Source: Thunnus maccoyii | Taxonomy: Eukaryota; Chordata; Actinopteri; Scombriformes; Scombridae | Assembly (NCBI RefSeq): GCF_910596095.1 | Contig: NC_056538.1 | Coordinates: forward strand, 17,284,501-17,348,500 | Reading direction: 5' to 3' | Length of the DNA stretch: 64,000 nucleotides | In this document: piece after piece, positions 1-17,985 of the stretch | Position numbering within the stretch: the stretch's first letter is position 1 | Layout of the letters: every line of letters starts with the position of its first letter | Translations under genes and position numbers: made by a program | Notes under the pieces: generated by a model | What the model was told of the DNA's origin: nothing | What the model saw: only the letters and a program-made list of their open reading frames with translations | Database searches by the model: none

Positions 1-73
1 TAGTGCACTTAACTCAAAATCAAAAACTTTTACATTAATATTTTACAATCATTACATTTATAACTGCATTTAG

Positions 74-2050
74 GTACATCAACCCATTCTGGCTGGTCCT
101 GGCCACCAACCTGGCTTCAGCTCTGTACGCCTACCTGTTTGTTAGTGAGTCTGTCCTGCCAGACCCAAGCACCAAGCTCCTCACCACTCGCCACTACAAA
201 GCCATCTGGCACCTCTTCTCAACAGGAGGCAGCACCAACGAGGCTGGTGGAGGATTCCACCGATGCAAGTTGTGGCTTTACACGCTGTGCTTCTTTCTGG
301 TGGTGACCGTACACTCCGGCAGCCGGGAGCTGTACGTGTTGTATGAGCTGAGCTCACCGCTGTGCTGGGGACCGACCCTCATTGGCTATGGGTCAGCAGC
401 TCAGCACCTGGCCTACCTGAGCAGTCTGCTGGGGCTGAAGATCATGCAGCGCTGCCTGGAGGACTCCTGGGTGGCTATTGTGGGTCTGGTCTCTAATATC
501 ACTGGGCTGGTGGTCTTCTCTGTAGCTGACACCACTCAGCTCATGTTCACAGGTGAGGGGCTCTGGACTGAGATGAGTTTTGTAAACAACTTATGCAGAT
601 GTCTTAATGGAATCATTTTGGCTATTGTTTTCGGTCGGTCAAGTGAGATGATTTCAAAGTCTGATTACTGCACTCTCAAGCACAGAATTCAGTTTTATCG
701 AAGCACAATTAAGGGAGTTCACAAAGTATCCATTAACTGTCATTACTTCGGAATTTAATATCCTTCTCTCTCTAATTATCCTCCTTTATTCATGCTTTCA
801 TCACTCTATCAAAAGCTTTTGAGAACACACGCTTTTGTTTTGGCTGCATGTGAAAATAATCTCACGATATCAGGCAAACGCTGTCACAGACTGAACAGGC
901 CTTTTGTATGTTGGCAACCTTGAGTACCAGGTTATAAAAAAACTAATTTCTCTCCTTTTGTAATGTGCTTTCTCAGCTTGCAGCCAGAGGTAATAATTAA
1001 CATTATCCTCAGAAGTTTAACTGTGCAACGTTGTGTAAGAATCTGTAAACTGGTTGCACATTAATGCACATTAATTAGAACAAATACTTGATTTAAAACT
1101 TAGCAATGTGAGAGATTTACTGCAAAAATACTGAATATTAGTTAAATTAGACAGATTTTGTGACATTTACTATGACGGAATGATTAAAATTAAAAAAGTA
1201 AAATAATTCAGAGTACTTTAAATTGGTGTCATACAGGTTGGTTGACAAAACTGAAGATTATACTGTGTCTCTGAGTGCCCCGTTTACAAACTGTCTGTTT
1301 GTCTAACACCAGGTTATGGTATGTGTTTCCTCTTCATGGCTGCGACACCTGTGCTCAGATCAAAGCTGTCCAAGTTGGTGGGCCTGTCAGAACAAGGTCA
1401 GCCACTGATTGTGTAATAATATATAACACACGTTTAATACATTTGTTTTTAGCACAGAAAACTGGGTAAAAATGTAAGGATGATGTCTTCATTGAGAAAA
1501 AGTTTTTTATTTAATTGCACCAAATGATCAGGAGATGAAAGCTGTCTCTGTGTGTTGGCTGGACGAGTCTGTGAATTATAATTAGATTGGTATTATAATG
1601 CGTCAGTGCAGTTTCATTTGAAGCACATGTTCTTTATCTCATGAGGGACACCTCGTGTCCTGTGGGTTTGTGTACATATTGTAGTTGTGTGTTTGGGCTT
1701 TCTCCCAGGTGCCCTGTTTGCCTGTGTTGCCTGTGTGGAGAGCTTGTGTTTCCTGGTGGGTAGCAGCGTCTTCAACTCCCTTTACCCAGCCACACTGCAC
1801 TTTATGAAGGGCTTCCCCTTCCTTTTTGCTGCCATCATCCTCTTCATCCCTGCCGGAATAATTGGGTGAGTTTTTGTTCATTCTACTTTTTTTCAACAAG
1901 TGCTAAATGAAATACCCATGAAAACAGAAAATTTATATCCACACCTTTTATAATGAACAGTTTAATATTCATAATTTTTCATGATGTCTTTTTAGGACCT
2001 TGCAATGTTTGGACCAGAGGAGAGAGCACAGAGACTCCACAGCTTCCTGA
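74..2050 (+). CDS. slc46a1: Proton-coupled folate transporter, 3' part (slc46a1)
   Basis: This is the C-terminal half of a major-facilitator transporter that imports folate with protons at the plasma membrane. Coding exons are 74-552, 1313-1396, 1709-1865 and 1996-2050 (stop TGA 2048-2050). All introns are GT-AG and phases match; the 5' exons lie outside the window. About 257 residues are visible, against about 459 for human PCFT. Recognisable stretches are [33 protein letters not shown] and [16 protein letters not shown]. By my alignment, the Arg and Pro equivalent to human R376 and P425 (sites of hereditary folate malabsorption mutations) are both kept. Several hydrophobic segments fit the last transmembrane helices. 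The cytoplasmic tail after the last helix is short and unlike human. sarm1 follows tail to tail, as in human. Identification is strong; only the final 17 residues of the tail are uncertain. Confidence 0.93.
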
Positions 2051-5046
2051 CCTGAATGAAGGCAGAGAGTTAAGGTTCCTCCTGTTGTCAGTCTGTGAGG
2101 CGAGCAGCTCTGACACAGAGACATCAATAATGTCTGTCTGTGACACCGGGAGAGAAAATGACTGACATGACTAAACAAGACTAGGTCAAAACCTAGTCAG
2201 TTGCTGGACCATGCATGAAATGCTAGAGGGCTTTTAATTTGAAATGATGGATACAGGAAGTAGCGACACTTGGCCGAGAGGACTGATGACATCACTCAGT
2301 CAGTCACGGACTTTTGCGTTTATAGGGCTCGCCCCTGGAGTCCAGCCAAAAACCTCTTAATAATCAAATAGTGGAGGTTAGGGCTTTTGTCAAACCTTAT
2401 GAACAAGACAACATCATAATGGTTTGTTGCATCAGTACAACATAATGAGTGCCAAAGAAAGTACATCACATTTCTATTTTTAGTTTTTTCTTTCAACAGC
2501 TTTAATAACTCATCGCTGTTTAAGCCGTCCAACAACATATCAAGCATGGGTGCAACATTTAAGCAATATTACTTCAGAGGATTATTTATTCATAGCAACA
2601 TTTCAATCACCCGCTGCAGGTGTGATTCCTAATTAATTTGTCAACAACAGACACATGCTTGGCTCACTTACAGTTTCCCAGACCTCTTCCATCTTCAGTC
2701 AACATACAAAGGTGAGGTCAAAGGTTTTGTTACTTGTAATTCTTCTAATGTAATTTATTTAATTAAACTTGATTTATGAAGGGAAGACAGTAAAAAAAAT
2801 AATAAAAACTCATGAGAGCTGTCAGGTGTATGAACTCACCTGTAGCCAACACTAACTGTACAGTTGCTATATTGAGATTTATGGCAACTCCTAGACGTAA
2901 CTTGTGTCTTATTTTTTTAGTTTAATTTATTGAGAGCGCATAGAATAAATAAAGATTATGATTTCAGTTGCTGTTTTGAAACAATAGGGGACGTAGCCAC
3001 CTTGCGTATTTGCTTCTGTCTTCACATTTTAAAGGAGGATTTCCATTGTTAAGGGTTATCCCAAACCAGCTGACCAGTGGAAACGGACTAAAATCCTCCA
3101 ACAGTGAAGATAATACCGAAGATTTGTTCATATTATCATGTTATAAGAATATAGATCAGTCTGTGCCAGTTGTGTCCTTACACAGCCATCAGTAATCCAC
3201 AGCAGAGATAGCGAAGCTGTAGCAGCAGCAAGGGATTACTGAGTTACACCTTGACCCTCTTCCCTCCCCTTTCCATAAAACAGATACGACAGTCCAAACT
3301 CCCTCAAGAGCCTCCCCCTCCCCACAAACAACACTGGATAGTCCCTGAGCACAAAGCCAGAGTCAGCATGCCCGCAGGTCAGGTCCTAGTTGCACAATGA
3401 GGGAACAAGAGCTGCCAAATCAGTTTTAAAAAGCACAAAGGGAAGTTTAGAGGTTAAGTGAAGTATTAACTCAGCTACTGTTAACACTGAGCTGCAGTTT
3501 GGTTGCTTCATGTGGTCAAAGCCATTCTTCACATGCATTGTCTAACAACACAAGGCATTGTCATAATTAGTTGTGTATTATTTATAAATTGTATTTGATT
3601 TCATTTCGTATAGGTTGTGATAACAGGACACACACAAGTGAATCAAACTCTCATCAAAGATTTCGTTGTTAAATTGTTGTTCAACATATGTTTCAAATAA
3701 AAGGGACCAAATATGGTTTGTCTCACACTTTCAGAAAACATCATGGTAACAAATGAAATCCTGTGTTACTATAAGAAAAAAAAGGTAATGTCAGTTAATA
3801 AATGGAGCACATTTGATGAATTCATTTCCATAAGGTGAACAGTATAGGAAACCAATATTAAGGCAAGATTAGACAACTTCTGTGAATGTGTTTTTGAGCC
3901 TTCCAGTGCTTTATAGATACAATATAATGCTGCGTAAAAACATGTCTTTCAGGCTACAGTAATTGTACTGAATAATAAAATATGACTTATACACCCAGAT
4001 GACTGCTTTGGTTAATTTGCAAGAGTTAAATGTTTAATCTTATAAATATCAGCATCATCAAAGCAGGATTATACTGTAGATTTTCACAGGTGCACCACTG
4101 TGTTGTGTTTATGTGTACAGGTGATTTGCCACAGGCCCTTTTGTAGTTTCACAAGCCTCAGTGTATTATATTGCTGGATTTCTTGTCGTCTGTACTAGAC
4201 TGTTTTCATTTAATACACTGAGGGAATAAGGATAAATTTTCAATTGCCAAGCAGACAAATATTTACTCACCAGCGCTGTGGGGAATAAAACCACAAGTCA
4301 GAAAATTAAACGGTAGTTTAATGTATTACACTATGTTGTAACGGCTGTCCACAAGACATTCTGTGAAATCATCATCCTCGTTTTCAAGTCAGCAGTAAAT
4401 TACTACGTAGGTATTTCTCTGTACACTTCCTTAATCTGTACTTGTATTTGGGGGTTATATAGTTCATTAATTCTTGTACAATATATAAGCCTCCAGCTCA
4501 GATTATGTCCACTGTGGATACTTAAATCATGAACAGCTCGATGCATCTGCGAGGAAAGGTTTCCTTTCTATTTCAACCTACACAAAAACAAAACAGACAT
4601 GTAATTAAGATCAGAGACCTGCTTTGGTCCTATGAATGTACAGTGTACACACTAGTTAAAAAAATTAATGAAAAGACAATTGCATAAAGCTGTTGTTAGT
4701 GGATGCTTCAGAAATTGCGATTGATGATTTTGCTGGCCGCCAGTGATGGCTGATAAATCACAGTTATTTTCCTGAGAAACAGAAGGCATATACTGCACCT
4801 GATTACACATATGAGGGTCCTAACATTAAAGGCTTGGAGTTTTTATATACAATCTGAAATCCCTTTTTTAAATTTCTCTTACTGTTCGCGCTATATTAGG
4901 TGTTTCTGTAAGCATGTCATCTAAACATAATCAAATCGCTTCACGTGCGTTTGGGCAGAGCAGGGAAAGCTGCCAGCCAGGTCACCAATAGGCTGTGTGG
5001 AATTTGGCATCGTTTGAGAGTTATTACAGCTGAGGTCAAACTCCAT
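2051..5046. other. Intergenic region between slc46a1 and sarm1 (tail to tail)
   Basis: About 3 kb of AT-rich DNA that must contain both 3' UTRs, since the flanking genes converge. I see no coding exon: the short open frames carry no recognisable protein and have no paired splice sites. A TTTATAATGAA-type polyadenylation signal for slc46a1 was not resolved with confidence. No repeat family was recognised here. Confidence 0.6.
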
Positions 5047-8000
5047 TTATGTCTGTTTATTTACTTTCTGCCCTTTGGAGCCGTCCGGGCCGTCGATTAG
5101 GTCTTGGTTTCCTTTCAGAAAGCGTAAGATCTTCTCGATCGTGGCCTCCTGATATTCATGGGACCATCTGTGTCAAGGGAAGAAAACACATTTGATGATG
5201 TGCATTATGAGCAAAACAGTTGTCTCTAATGGATATTTTACAGGTTTGCTGAACACCTATCACAAACAATAAAAAGTTAACCATGAAATATTAATGCGAG
5301 AAATATGAGGCTTTAAGAGATGAATGTTGGCGTGAAAAGGGACTGTGTAAGGGACTGTTGTGAAAAGGATTTCCGCTCTCATTAAAATGTACACCACATG
5401 CACCAAAATGTCCTGTCCCAGTTACGCAGAGATGTGTTGACCTATAACAACATCTGGCTTCTCACACAGAGCTTTTAGAGTTTATCAGTGACTCACTTGA
5501 TACCGTTGAAATTGAGAATTGATCTCATGTCCTCCGGCAGAGACATGGGGTCAGGCCATGTGAAATTATCTGTGACAGGAACTATGTTCTTCTTACCAGC
5601 CAAGGCTGTGACGATCTCCTGCAAGACAAATGAAAATATGTTTGAGTCTATGATGTCTAGAAACATCTGCAAATGATGAATGTTATCTGATCTCTTGTTT
5701 TAGTTATTTTACTGTAAATTCAACTAATAGCTCATATAGGGAATGTTGTTATGTTGCAAGGAATTATGACATTAACATGTATTTTGCACATCTAAAAGTA
5801 GCTAATAGTTGACAGGATTACATGAAATTATGTAACAGAGTGATCCGATAGAGACATGTGACCAACATAACACCATGCATTATAATATTGCTACAGCATT
5901 TACTATAATGAATGTCTTTTAAGCTCAAGAACAAAATGTCACAGGATTATTCATCACACTGTGTAGAGAGGTTGTTCCACCAGCCAGTAAAAACATCTCC
6001 ACACACCTGTTGAATTAATTTGTCATTTTAATTAACTGAGTAATACGAGTTTACGAGCTTTAATTCAGTTATCTGGAAGTGATACTTTGAAGCTAATATG
6101 TAAGTGGTGGTTACGTGGTGTGTGTACTGTTTACAGACAAATTAGGATCAATCAGGATGAATCAAGGTATTGGAATGTTTGAAATCAAATCACTATCAAA
6201 TCACAAATCAATATATAGTATTAAAAGCTTAACGTATGCACACTTCAGGAATCAGCTGGTACTGTCAGTATTAATTTCCTTTATCAGCGTAAATGCGTAA
6301 TACTGCATCTTGATACAGGATTATAGTGAAAGTTTAAGACAAAAAATGAAGATATAACGAAACCTCCTATTTCAACATGGAGTTCTGACCTTGTGCACCC
6401 AGTCTTTCATTGCAGTGTCACCCATGCACTTGTCGAGCGCATTCGCAGACAGGACCAGGATGAAGTTGCGTGCCCGCTGGACGCTCTGAATCAGTTTGTC
6501 CTCGAATTTGCCCGCTTCCAGCTTCTCCACATCGATGAAGACACTGAATCCCCGAACCTGTAGGTGCACCTTCAGAAGACTTCATGCGGGGGGAGAGATT
6601 GCAGATGAAAAATGTAAAAAAAAACACAGGACCAGAGTAAATTTACAGACTTGTTTTTTATCTTACACTTTAATATATACAACCTCAGCTATAATAATGA
6701 CCTTCCCCACTAATCCTGCTTGAGTTCTGACCTGGCCAGCTGCGAGCCGGTAGTCCGACGGTAGCTGATGAACACGTCCGGCCCTGCAGGCCGTGCATCC
6801 GTGTGGCAGGGTCTTAGGGGCTTACGACTAGCATCCAGGATCTTGGCCCTGTGGACTCCGTTGCCTATGAGGCAATCCTGCCCGAGCTGCTGATCGGTCA
6901 GGTGCTGGACGTTGTTGCGATCCACTCCTGACTGGACCAGGCCATAGGTGTACTGGCGGAAACGAGGGTCCACCTCGACTAACCAGTCAGCCATATTGTT
7001 TGGGTCACATGTGGAGTAGTTAGCGTAAGTCTTCAACACACGTAGGTCTCTCAGGAACCTGGATGATCAAAGAAAACAAAGGTCATTGTAAGACTGGTTT
7101 TACTTTTGCACAGATCCTTGTGTGGAAAAGGTTTTTACCACTTGCCTCTTGCGGGTGAGACCAGCATGCATGCCCAGGTCAGTCTTCAGATCTTCATCTG
7201 TGATGTTCAGCAGGAGGTCTCCATCCACCTGCAGCTCCTGTATAATAAGAGTTAGAGTTAGAGTTAAATATGTCAGACACACCAATGAATTTCCTGACAG
7301 TAAGAAGAGAAAGGAGGCAGCGATAAGTCTGCATAAACTGTTTAACATACCTGGAAACGATCACAATAGGCACTGAAGCCAACCTGCTGCAGCCAGGTCT
7401 GCACTTCACAGGTTTTCCAGTTGGGCACACATGACAGGATGCGTCTCGGCACTTCCTCTCCCATTATTCTCAGTGCCCGCTTGGCGAGGGAGCAGGCTGT
7501 GCCATTACTGGAGTACATGACAATTCTTTTTAGGCTCTGCACTGCTCCAATCTCCTGAAAAATCTTGAAAGGAGGACAGATTAAAACTCAAGTCACAATA
7601 AAGCCACAGTTGTTACCCAAAGGTTTGAGTTATATGAGAAGTAGACAGTGATTGTACCTTGGTGTTACGCTGACGGGACTTGATGCTGGTCTCAACACAA
7701 AGGTAAAAGGCTGCAATGCATTTCCCCTCCAGTCTTGTGCCATCCAGCAAAGGCAAGAGATGCTGCAGATCAGATGCCGTCTTCCCCTGCATGCAGTCTG
7801 CACTGTCCAACAAACTGCGGGCAAAGTCGTCTGGGTCCAAAGATGCAATGAACGGCTCCACCAGCTCCAAGGTTCCAGATTTTACCACCTCTTTCTCGAT
7901 CTCTTTGTTTGCAGCTAACACAGTCACAGCCAGGCATGCATGGAAGCGAATGAGTTCATCCTCTTTGGAGAAAGCCAGCGGAAAAAGCCATTCAGCTGCC

Positions 8001-9598
8001 TGTTTCTCGATCATCCATCGCTGGCAGCGGTGACCTCCGTACATGGCACAGTTAGCGAGGGCCACAGCACAGTGGCGCAGCACAGTGGGGTCTGTGCCCC
8101 GACACCAGAAGAGGAGGGCGTCCAGGGCACCGTTAGTAATGAGGTGGACGGACGTCTCCTCAGTGTGTTTGAACATGTGCTCCAGGATCCCTGAAACACT
8201 GCGAGCCAGCTGAGCGTCTTCCTGCTGTCGGGTCAGGTTGAGGACGACCCCCAACCCCAGACGTGCTACATAATCCCTGTCAAGAGAAGTTTGGCAATAT
8301 GGGAACAAAACTCGACCCAAACTATCTGGTACAGTAGCTTGACTGACCACAATTCATAATTATCATCATTGAAGGCATAAACAGTGTGTTTGGTGACACA
8401 AAAGTTATACATCAATTACTGTAGTGCTGAAATAATTTGTCAATTAATTGATTAACCAATCAACAGGGAATTAATTGACAAATATTCTGATAATCATTTA
8501 TCAAATGGATAATTTACTGGTTCCAGCTTCTAAATTGTGAGGCTGATTTTTGAATATCTTTTTATTTTAGACTGATTGCTGGAGAAACAACATGTTCTTT
8601 GATTGGCATTTTTTCACTATTTTTTGACATTTTATAGACCCATCAATTAATAGATTAATTGAAAAAAATGATACATAATGAAAATAAGTCCTAAAAACAA
8701 ATAGGGGGTTACATTGATGTAACATGAACACTGCTTGCAATAACCTTTGTAAAGCTTGTTCAACTTTTGTCATGACTGTGTCATAGGTGTTGATTCAACT
8801 AGATCATGGTTATTTTGTCCTGGGTCAATCATACAGCAGAAACACTATTACTACTTACTATTTATTGTATTGCATTATATTGTAGGATGTGTGTGTGTCT
8901 TGTTTTATCTATCCCTGTACAAAAACCAGAAACCCCTTACAATGTAATGCAGTTAAGTACAGACAAAACACAATTTTAAGACAAATGAACCCTTCCGTGA
9001 CAGCAAAAACTGATCATGAAAAGCTTTAAAGGGGTTACTTTTTATATGTGGACTGCTATGTTGTTCAAGCTGCACTTATTATATAAGTGTTGATGTTGTG
9101 TTTACCCCTGTACATACTGTACCTGTTCTCTGAGACCAGTATCTGCTCCAGCAGTTTTGCAGACTCATAGGTGATATCTACAGCAGGTGTCTGCTGGAGC
9201 TGTAGCAGCAGCTCCAGGCCTCCATCCAGCCGGATCCTGTTGCAGATCTCTTCGGCCACCTGACGCCCTACAGTGGGTAAAACCCAGGCCTCCTCCACCA
9301 GCTGGAAAATCTCCGCTATGGCTCTGCGGGTCTCATCTGAATCAGAGGTTTCCTTGCCTGTCTTCAGCCTCCTGATGGCGCAGCGGAGGGCGGGGAGTGC
9401 GGTATCCAAAACCGCCTGGACGTCGGCGTTGATCCCCGGAGAGACCGCTTTCGGGTCGGAAGCGGAGCCGCTCTTCCCTCTCTGGAGCCGGCTAACATAA
9501 TCTGGCACCGTGAGTCTGTCTGAGCTGAACATGATGGAGAAATGTCGGAAGAGCCTCCACAGGAAGAGCGTCAGAGAGAAGAGCATCCACCAGCGCAA
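5047..9598 (-). CDS. sarm1: SARM1 NAD+ hydrolase (ARM-SAM-SAM-TIR)
   Basis: SARM1 cleaves NAD+ through its TIR domain and executes axon degeneration. Exons in order: 9123-9598, 7658-8276, 7351-7563, 7146-7237, 6732-7058, 6390-6579, 5497-5618, 5047-5167, giving 719 aa (human 724). A hydrophobic/basic N-terminus is followed by ARM repeats. The ARM allosteric-pocket residues I equate with human W103, R110, E149, Q150, R157 and K193 are present ([30 protein letters not shown]). Two SAM domains follow ([35 protein letters not shown]), then TIR ([28 protein letters not shown]). Catalytic-region Trp and Glu (KDWVHK/E, human W638/E642) are intact and the Glu opens exon 7. The intron after exon 4 is GC-AG, the only choice that keeps frame. 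The enzyme should be active. The start chosen is the first ATG of the exon; a second in-frame Met lies 22 codons downstream. Confidence 0.96.
8418..8675 (-). repeat. Teleost 'CTGCAACTAA/ATTAATCGAT' interspersed repeat, copy 1 (sarm1 intron 1)
   Basis: Contains inverted ATTAATTGATTAA-like ends and an inner block that on the minus strand reads CTATAAAATGTC then AAAAATAGTGAAAAAATG. The same arrangement occurs at 15540-15830, 24838-25136 and 37103-37406. This fits a small non-autonomous repeat common in fish. Ends are approximate and the copy is diverged. Confidence 0.55.
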
Positions 9599-12115
9599 AC
9601 AAGTGTTATCAGTGTCAGTGGATCCTTCAATGCTGAGATGTTTACAAAGGCCTCAAACCCCTTTTAAGTGTGTGTCCGTCTTGTAAACTACTCCTTGAGA
9701 TGCGTCAAGCGAGGCCTGTTTAGTAAATCAAAAGAGACAGATTTCACCAAATTGCATCATCTTTCTCTCGATATCATCACTGACAGTAATCCCATAAAAA
9801 CTCATAAGCAGATCCAGACCAGCTCCGTGTATGTTTAAGCATAGTCCTGCCTTTACAGCTGCTGCTTTTGTGTCTTTTATCCCAAGCGACGCCCGATGCA
9901 AGAATGAATCTGTTTGCAAAGTGTCCTCAGGCAAAATCTCAACACATTAAAAGGCTAAACATGCAAATTATTCCGGAGGAATAAACAGATTGTTGTTGTC
10001 TGTGTTTTCTCTTGTATTCAGTGAGCTTTTGCAAACAAAGAAGGCCTGTTGTTCTCATGCAGTTTTTCTCTCACCACCGCATCCGTGGGTCGTTTCTTGC
10101 AAAAAATATAAAATATGACACCGCTCCCCAAGAGGTGCAAATGACCTATCGCATCCTTCGGTCAGCATCCGCAAGCTGCATGTGTCTTCAAGGGTCTGCA
10201 CCGCCCACACCAGCTGATGTAGCCCACAGGAAGATGAGCCCCCTTCATCCTCCCCCCTTTCCTCCCTGCATCACAGCTGGTCAGAGCATGCTCGTCATGC
10301 TGAGATATGCCTGTAAACGCTGCTGGCCCTCTGCTGGAGGAACCGGAGAAAAACCTCAGAGCCACAACATCTGTAGTTCCTTAATATGGATATTCTGAGA
10401 GCAGAAGTTAAATTCTGTGAATAATGATTCATTTGATAAAGCAGTTTAATTATGTGGTCACTAGAAAATCACTTTTTTAGTCTAAGTGTCGGAGAGAATG
10501 TGGAGAAATATATGCAGACTTCACACAGACAGTAGAAATGTTAAAATTATATTGAATTTAAAGAGTGTTGAAAGGGAAAATGAATGTTTTCTAAAAATTC
10601 CCATAGATCCAGATTACAGTGAATTGTTCTTATTAGGTGGAATCCATCCTGAAATAAGAAATATTTACTTAGAATATTATATAAAATAAGGTCATTTACA
10701 GGTTTTAGAAACTTTGAGGGATTTTCATTCTACCATTTTATAAAACTAACATGGCAGGTATTTTAAATGCTCATTTCAGTATGTTTAAACTCAATACATT
10801 TAAATGTGACTGTTTTTTGGCTAACAAACAAACAAATAAAGAATGAAATCATTATTTCCTCACTACAGTTTCATCCATGGCAGTCAAGAGAGGGCTTTGA
10901 AACACTGTTTAGACCTTCATGTGGGAAATAAAATTTGCTGAAAATATAATTAAAGGGTCAGCTGAATGAATAAAAGGAAAAATCCTGATAAATAAAACTT
11001 TTTAGATGCTTTGTTTTGTGGTCAAACTTGGTCACAGACTCGTGACCTCAGTACTTCATGGCTACAGTCACAAGGAAAGTATATGAATACAGTATCTCAT
11101 TAAAAATTGTATTGATTTAAAATAAGACTACATGTTTTAAAAAGGATGCAAGTGTAATCCATGAAATATCTACTCTGTTACAAGAAGGTTAACTGTAATT
11201 AAGTCAATATCAAGAGAGAGATGGACACAGCAGGTTTTCCTTTCAAGACAATACAACTGTGTCTAAAATGACACAAAAACTTCAAAATATCTTCAAAAAA
11301 ATAAGTACCCCAAGTGAAAAAAAATCCATCCATGGTTTTGTTACTGCTGATCTACCAGAGGTGGTATTCACCATCAAGTTTCAGTTTCTTTGTGGCATTG
11401 AAGGGGTTTTAAATGTCATTGTCAGTCAAGAATATTTGCTGCTTCTTTGCCCAAAGCTTGTTTCTTAATTTCTTTGTTTGTGAACATGAATCATTTAGCG
11501 AAGCAATGACATTAAATCTTCTCTAAACTGAAATCAAAATTGTCCACAAAGTCATCACATGATGGATCTGTGTACTTATGAAAAAACAACGGCAGCTTCA
11601 AATACCACACACACACACACACACACTCATAAAGACATATTTGCATCCCTGACATTTTGACATCTATAAAACACTAGTAGCTAATTACGCTGTTTGAAAC
11701 CATTTTACCAGAAGGCACAACATGAAAGTACTTTGCTCTCCTGTCTTCACACACTGTGACACCAGTTTAAGAGCTTAATTCATGTCTCACCTTGTTCGGA
11801 AAGCGAGCAATAAAATAACACAAGGGGATGTTGCTGACTGAGTTGTATTATTGCCACAGCAGAGAGAAAAATCACTGCTCTGTGATCACAGAATGACCCA
11901 TAAAAGTGCAAAAAAAAACACAGTGGCTTAAACTTTTTGTTTTGTATCGATCTCTTCTCTCTCTGTGTCTCTGTTTGTTTGCTCAAGTAGAAAAGATTCA
12001 CAAATGAGGTTAAAGCAAACAAGGAAGTGGGGTGACTGACACATGTTTCCAATGATTGGGAGCGCATGGTCCACCATTACTGTCTCATTCTGTCCTCTCA
12101 CACAGTAGAGGAAAC
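9599..12115. other. Head-to-head intergenic region sarm1 / vtn
   Basis: Divergent 5' flanks of sarm1 and vtn, about 2.5 kb. The 9600-10380 part is richer in G+C and probably carries the sarm1 promoter or 5' UTR; the rest is AT-rich. A (CA)n run lies at about 11605-11627. Open frames at 10012-10398 and 11780-12185 have no recognisable domain. No further gene was seen. Confidence 0.5.
11605..11627. repeat. (CA)n microsatellite
   Basis: Uninterrupted CA dinucleotide run of about 11 units, about 500 bp upstream of the vtn start codon. Confidence 0.9.
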
Positions 12116-16553
<4,438 letters not shown>

Positions 16554-16720
16554 TTTCAAATATTTTAGGTATTTAAATATAATCATTTGGACAAAATTTG
16601 TACATAACAGATCATTCTTTTTGGCTCAAACAGGCTGCTGTTGGCTGTTTAAAGTGTGTCTCACTGGCTCAGTGTAAGACATAACCAGCTACTGGTCAAC
16701 ATTAGCAAATATTGAAGATC

Positions 16721-16726
16721 AATAAA
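16721..16726 (+). terminator. Polyadenylation signal AATAAA of vtn
   Basis: Canonical AATAAA 168 bases after the vtn stop codon, the first one downstream. It implies a short 3' UTR. Further AATAAA copies near 16880 and 17093 could be alternatives. Confidence 0.6.
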
Positions 16727-17985
16727 AGTCCGCACACTGCTGCTCAGCAATGTGGTCGGCCTTATCGTGGCCAAAGTTCAGATGGTTGATATTCTGCAGA
16801 GTTTTCTCCTTTGTACTCAACATCAGCTGACCTACTTTAGTAAATGCAACTAGATCAAGATGTGCAAAAGCTTCAGGGAAAATAAAACTGTTTTAAATCA
16901 CATTTTCTAAACTTGCAAGTAGCAGGTCAGTTTTAGGCTACATTATGTTAGAGACGTCATGTCTGTGTTGTGTCTTCACAGTTCTGTGGTGCCATATAAT
17001 TGTATCTAGAGAGTTCTTTACTGGAATGAAGAGAAAATGTTTATTTTCTCACCATTGATCATGAACATCACATTATGTACAGTGTATAAGAAAAATAAAG
17101 ACAAGGTTGTTATTGGTTTCTTGCCAGATGGTCATACACATTTTTAAATGAGTAAGGAAAGTAAATAAATTTCCTAAATTGCAGTAATGTGGATTTTACC
17201 TAATAGCAGCAATATGTAACTTTCACAGCAGAGGTCTTGTTTGACAGTAGGCTGAGGACACATTGTTTTGCTCTCTGATCGTCTACACAGACTTAGTCAC
17301 TATTCGTTTTATATTCACAATCTGTCTGTTCTCACTTGTGTTTTCACCTGTGACAAATAAAAACATCAGTACAGCAGCAAATTTTATTCTCATGCTTAAA
17401 TTAGACCTGTTTTTGCTTGAATCAAGAACACAGTTCATCATCATTCTTCATAGCTGTTGTGATATTTGTGCCACTTGCTCTTCTCTTCCTAGAATAAAAC
17501 ACCACTCTGCACTCTTCTGACACAGGAAGTAGACCGAGTGCAAAGACCAAGCCCTGATTTTACTGTTCTTGTTTGTATGCAGTTAATACAACACGCCACA
17601 CCTGAGCAAATAAAAACAACTCTCATTTACTTGTCCAAATATTCAATGTTCAGCTGCCAACACTGAATGCTACAAGGGGAAATTACCCAAATATCACACC
17701 TGATATTCTGTAGTTTTTTGCCCCATTTACCATGTGTTTCTTGTACTTTCCTTAGAATTTAGGCTAAATGTGAAGGTCATTTTGTGATCACAAATACTGC
17801 ATAAATGTCACATACATATATACTACAGTATATTACATTTTTTCCCTTTGTGGCTGTTATGGTGATGCCTACAGAATAATAAAAAGTACAGTACAGGTGT
17901 ACTTGGATCAGACCTGCTGATGACGTGGTTTGTCCGAGGTTATGAGTGTTTGATCATGATGTTTTCTTTGTTCATCAAGGTCTTT
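16727..17985. other. Tail-to-tail gap vtn / scarf1
   Basis: About 1.3 kb between convergent genes. It must contain the scarf1 3' UTR. A minus-strand AATAAA (plus TTTATT) at 17383-17388 is a candidate scarf1 poly(A) signal. I see no coding exon. This is the junction between the two human-like synteny blocks. Confidence 0.5.

Noticed and set aside
2320-2547. 75-codon minus open frame downstream of slc46a1
   Set aside because: No recognisable protein, no partner exons, AT-rich intergenic DNA.
7131-7145. GT donors for sarm1 exon 4 (GTGGTA or GTAAAA)
   Set aside because: Neither leaves phase 2, which is required to join the next exon in frame.
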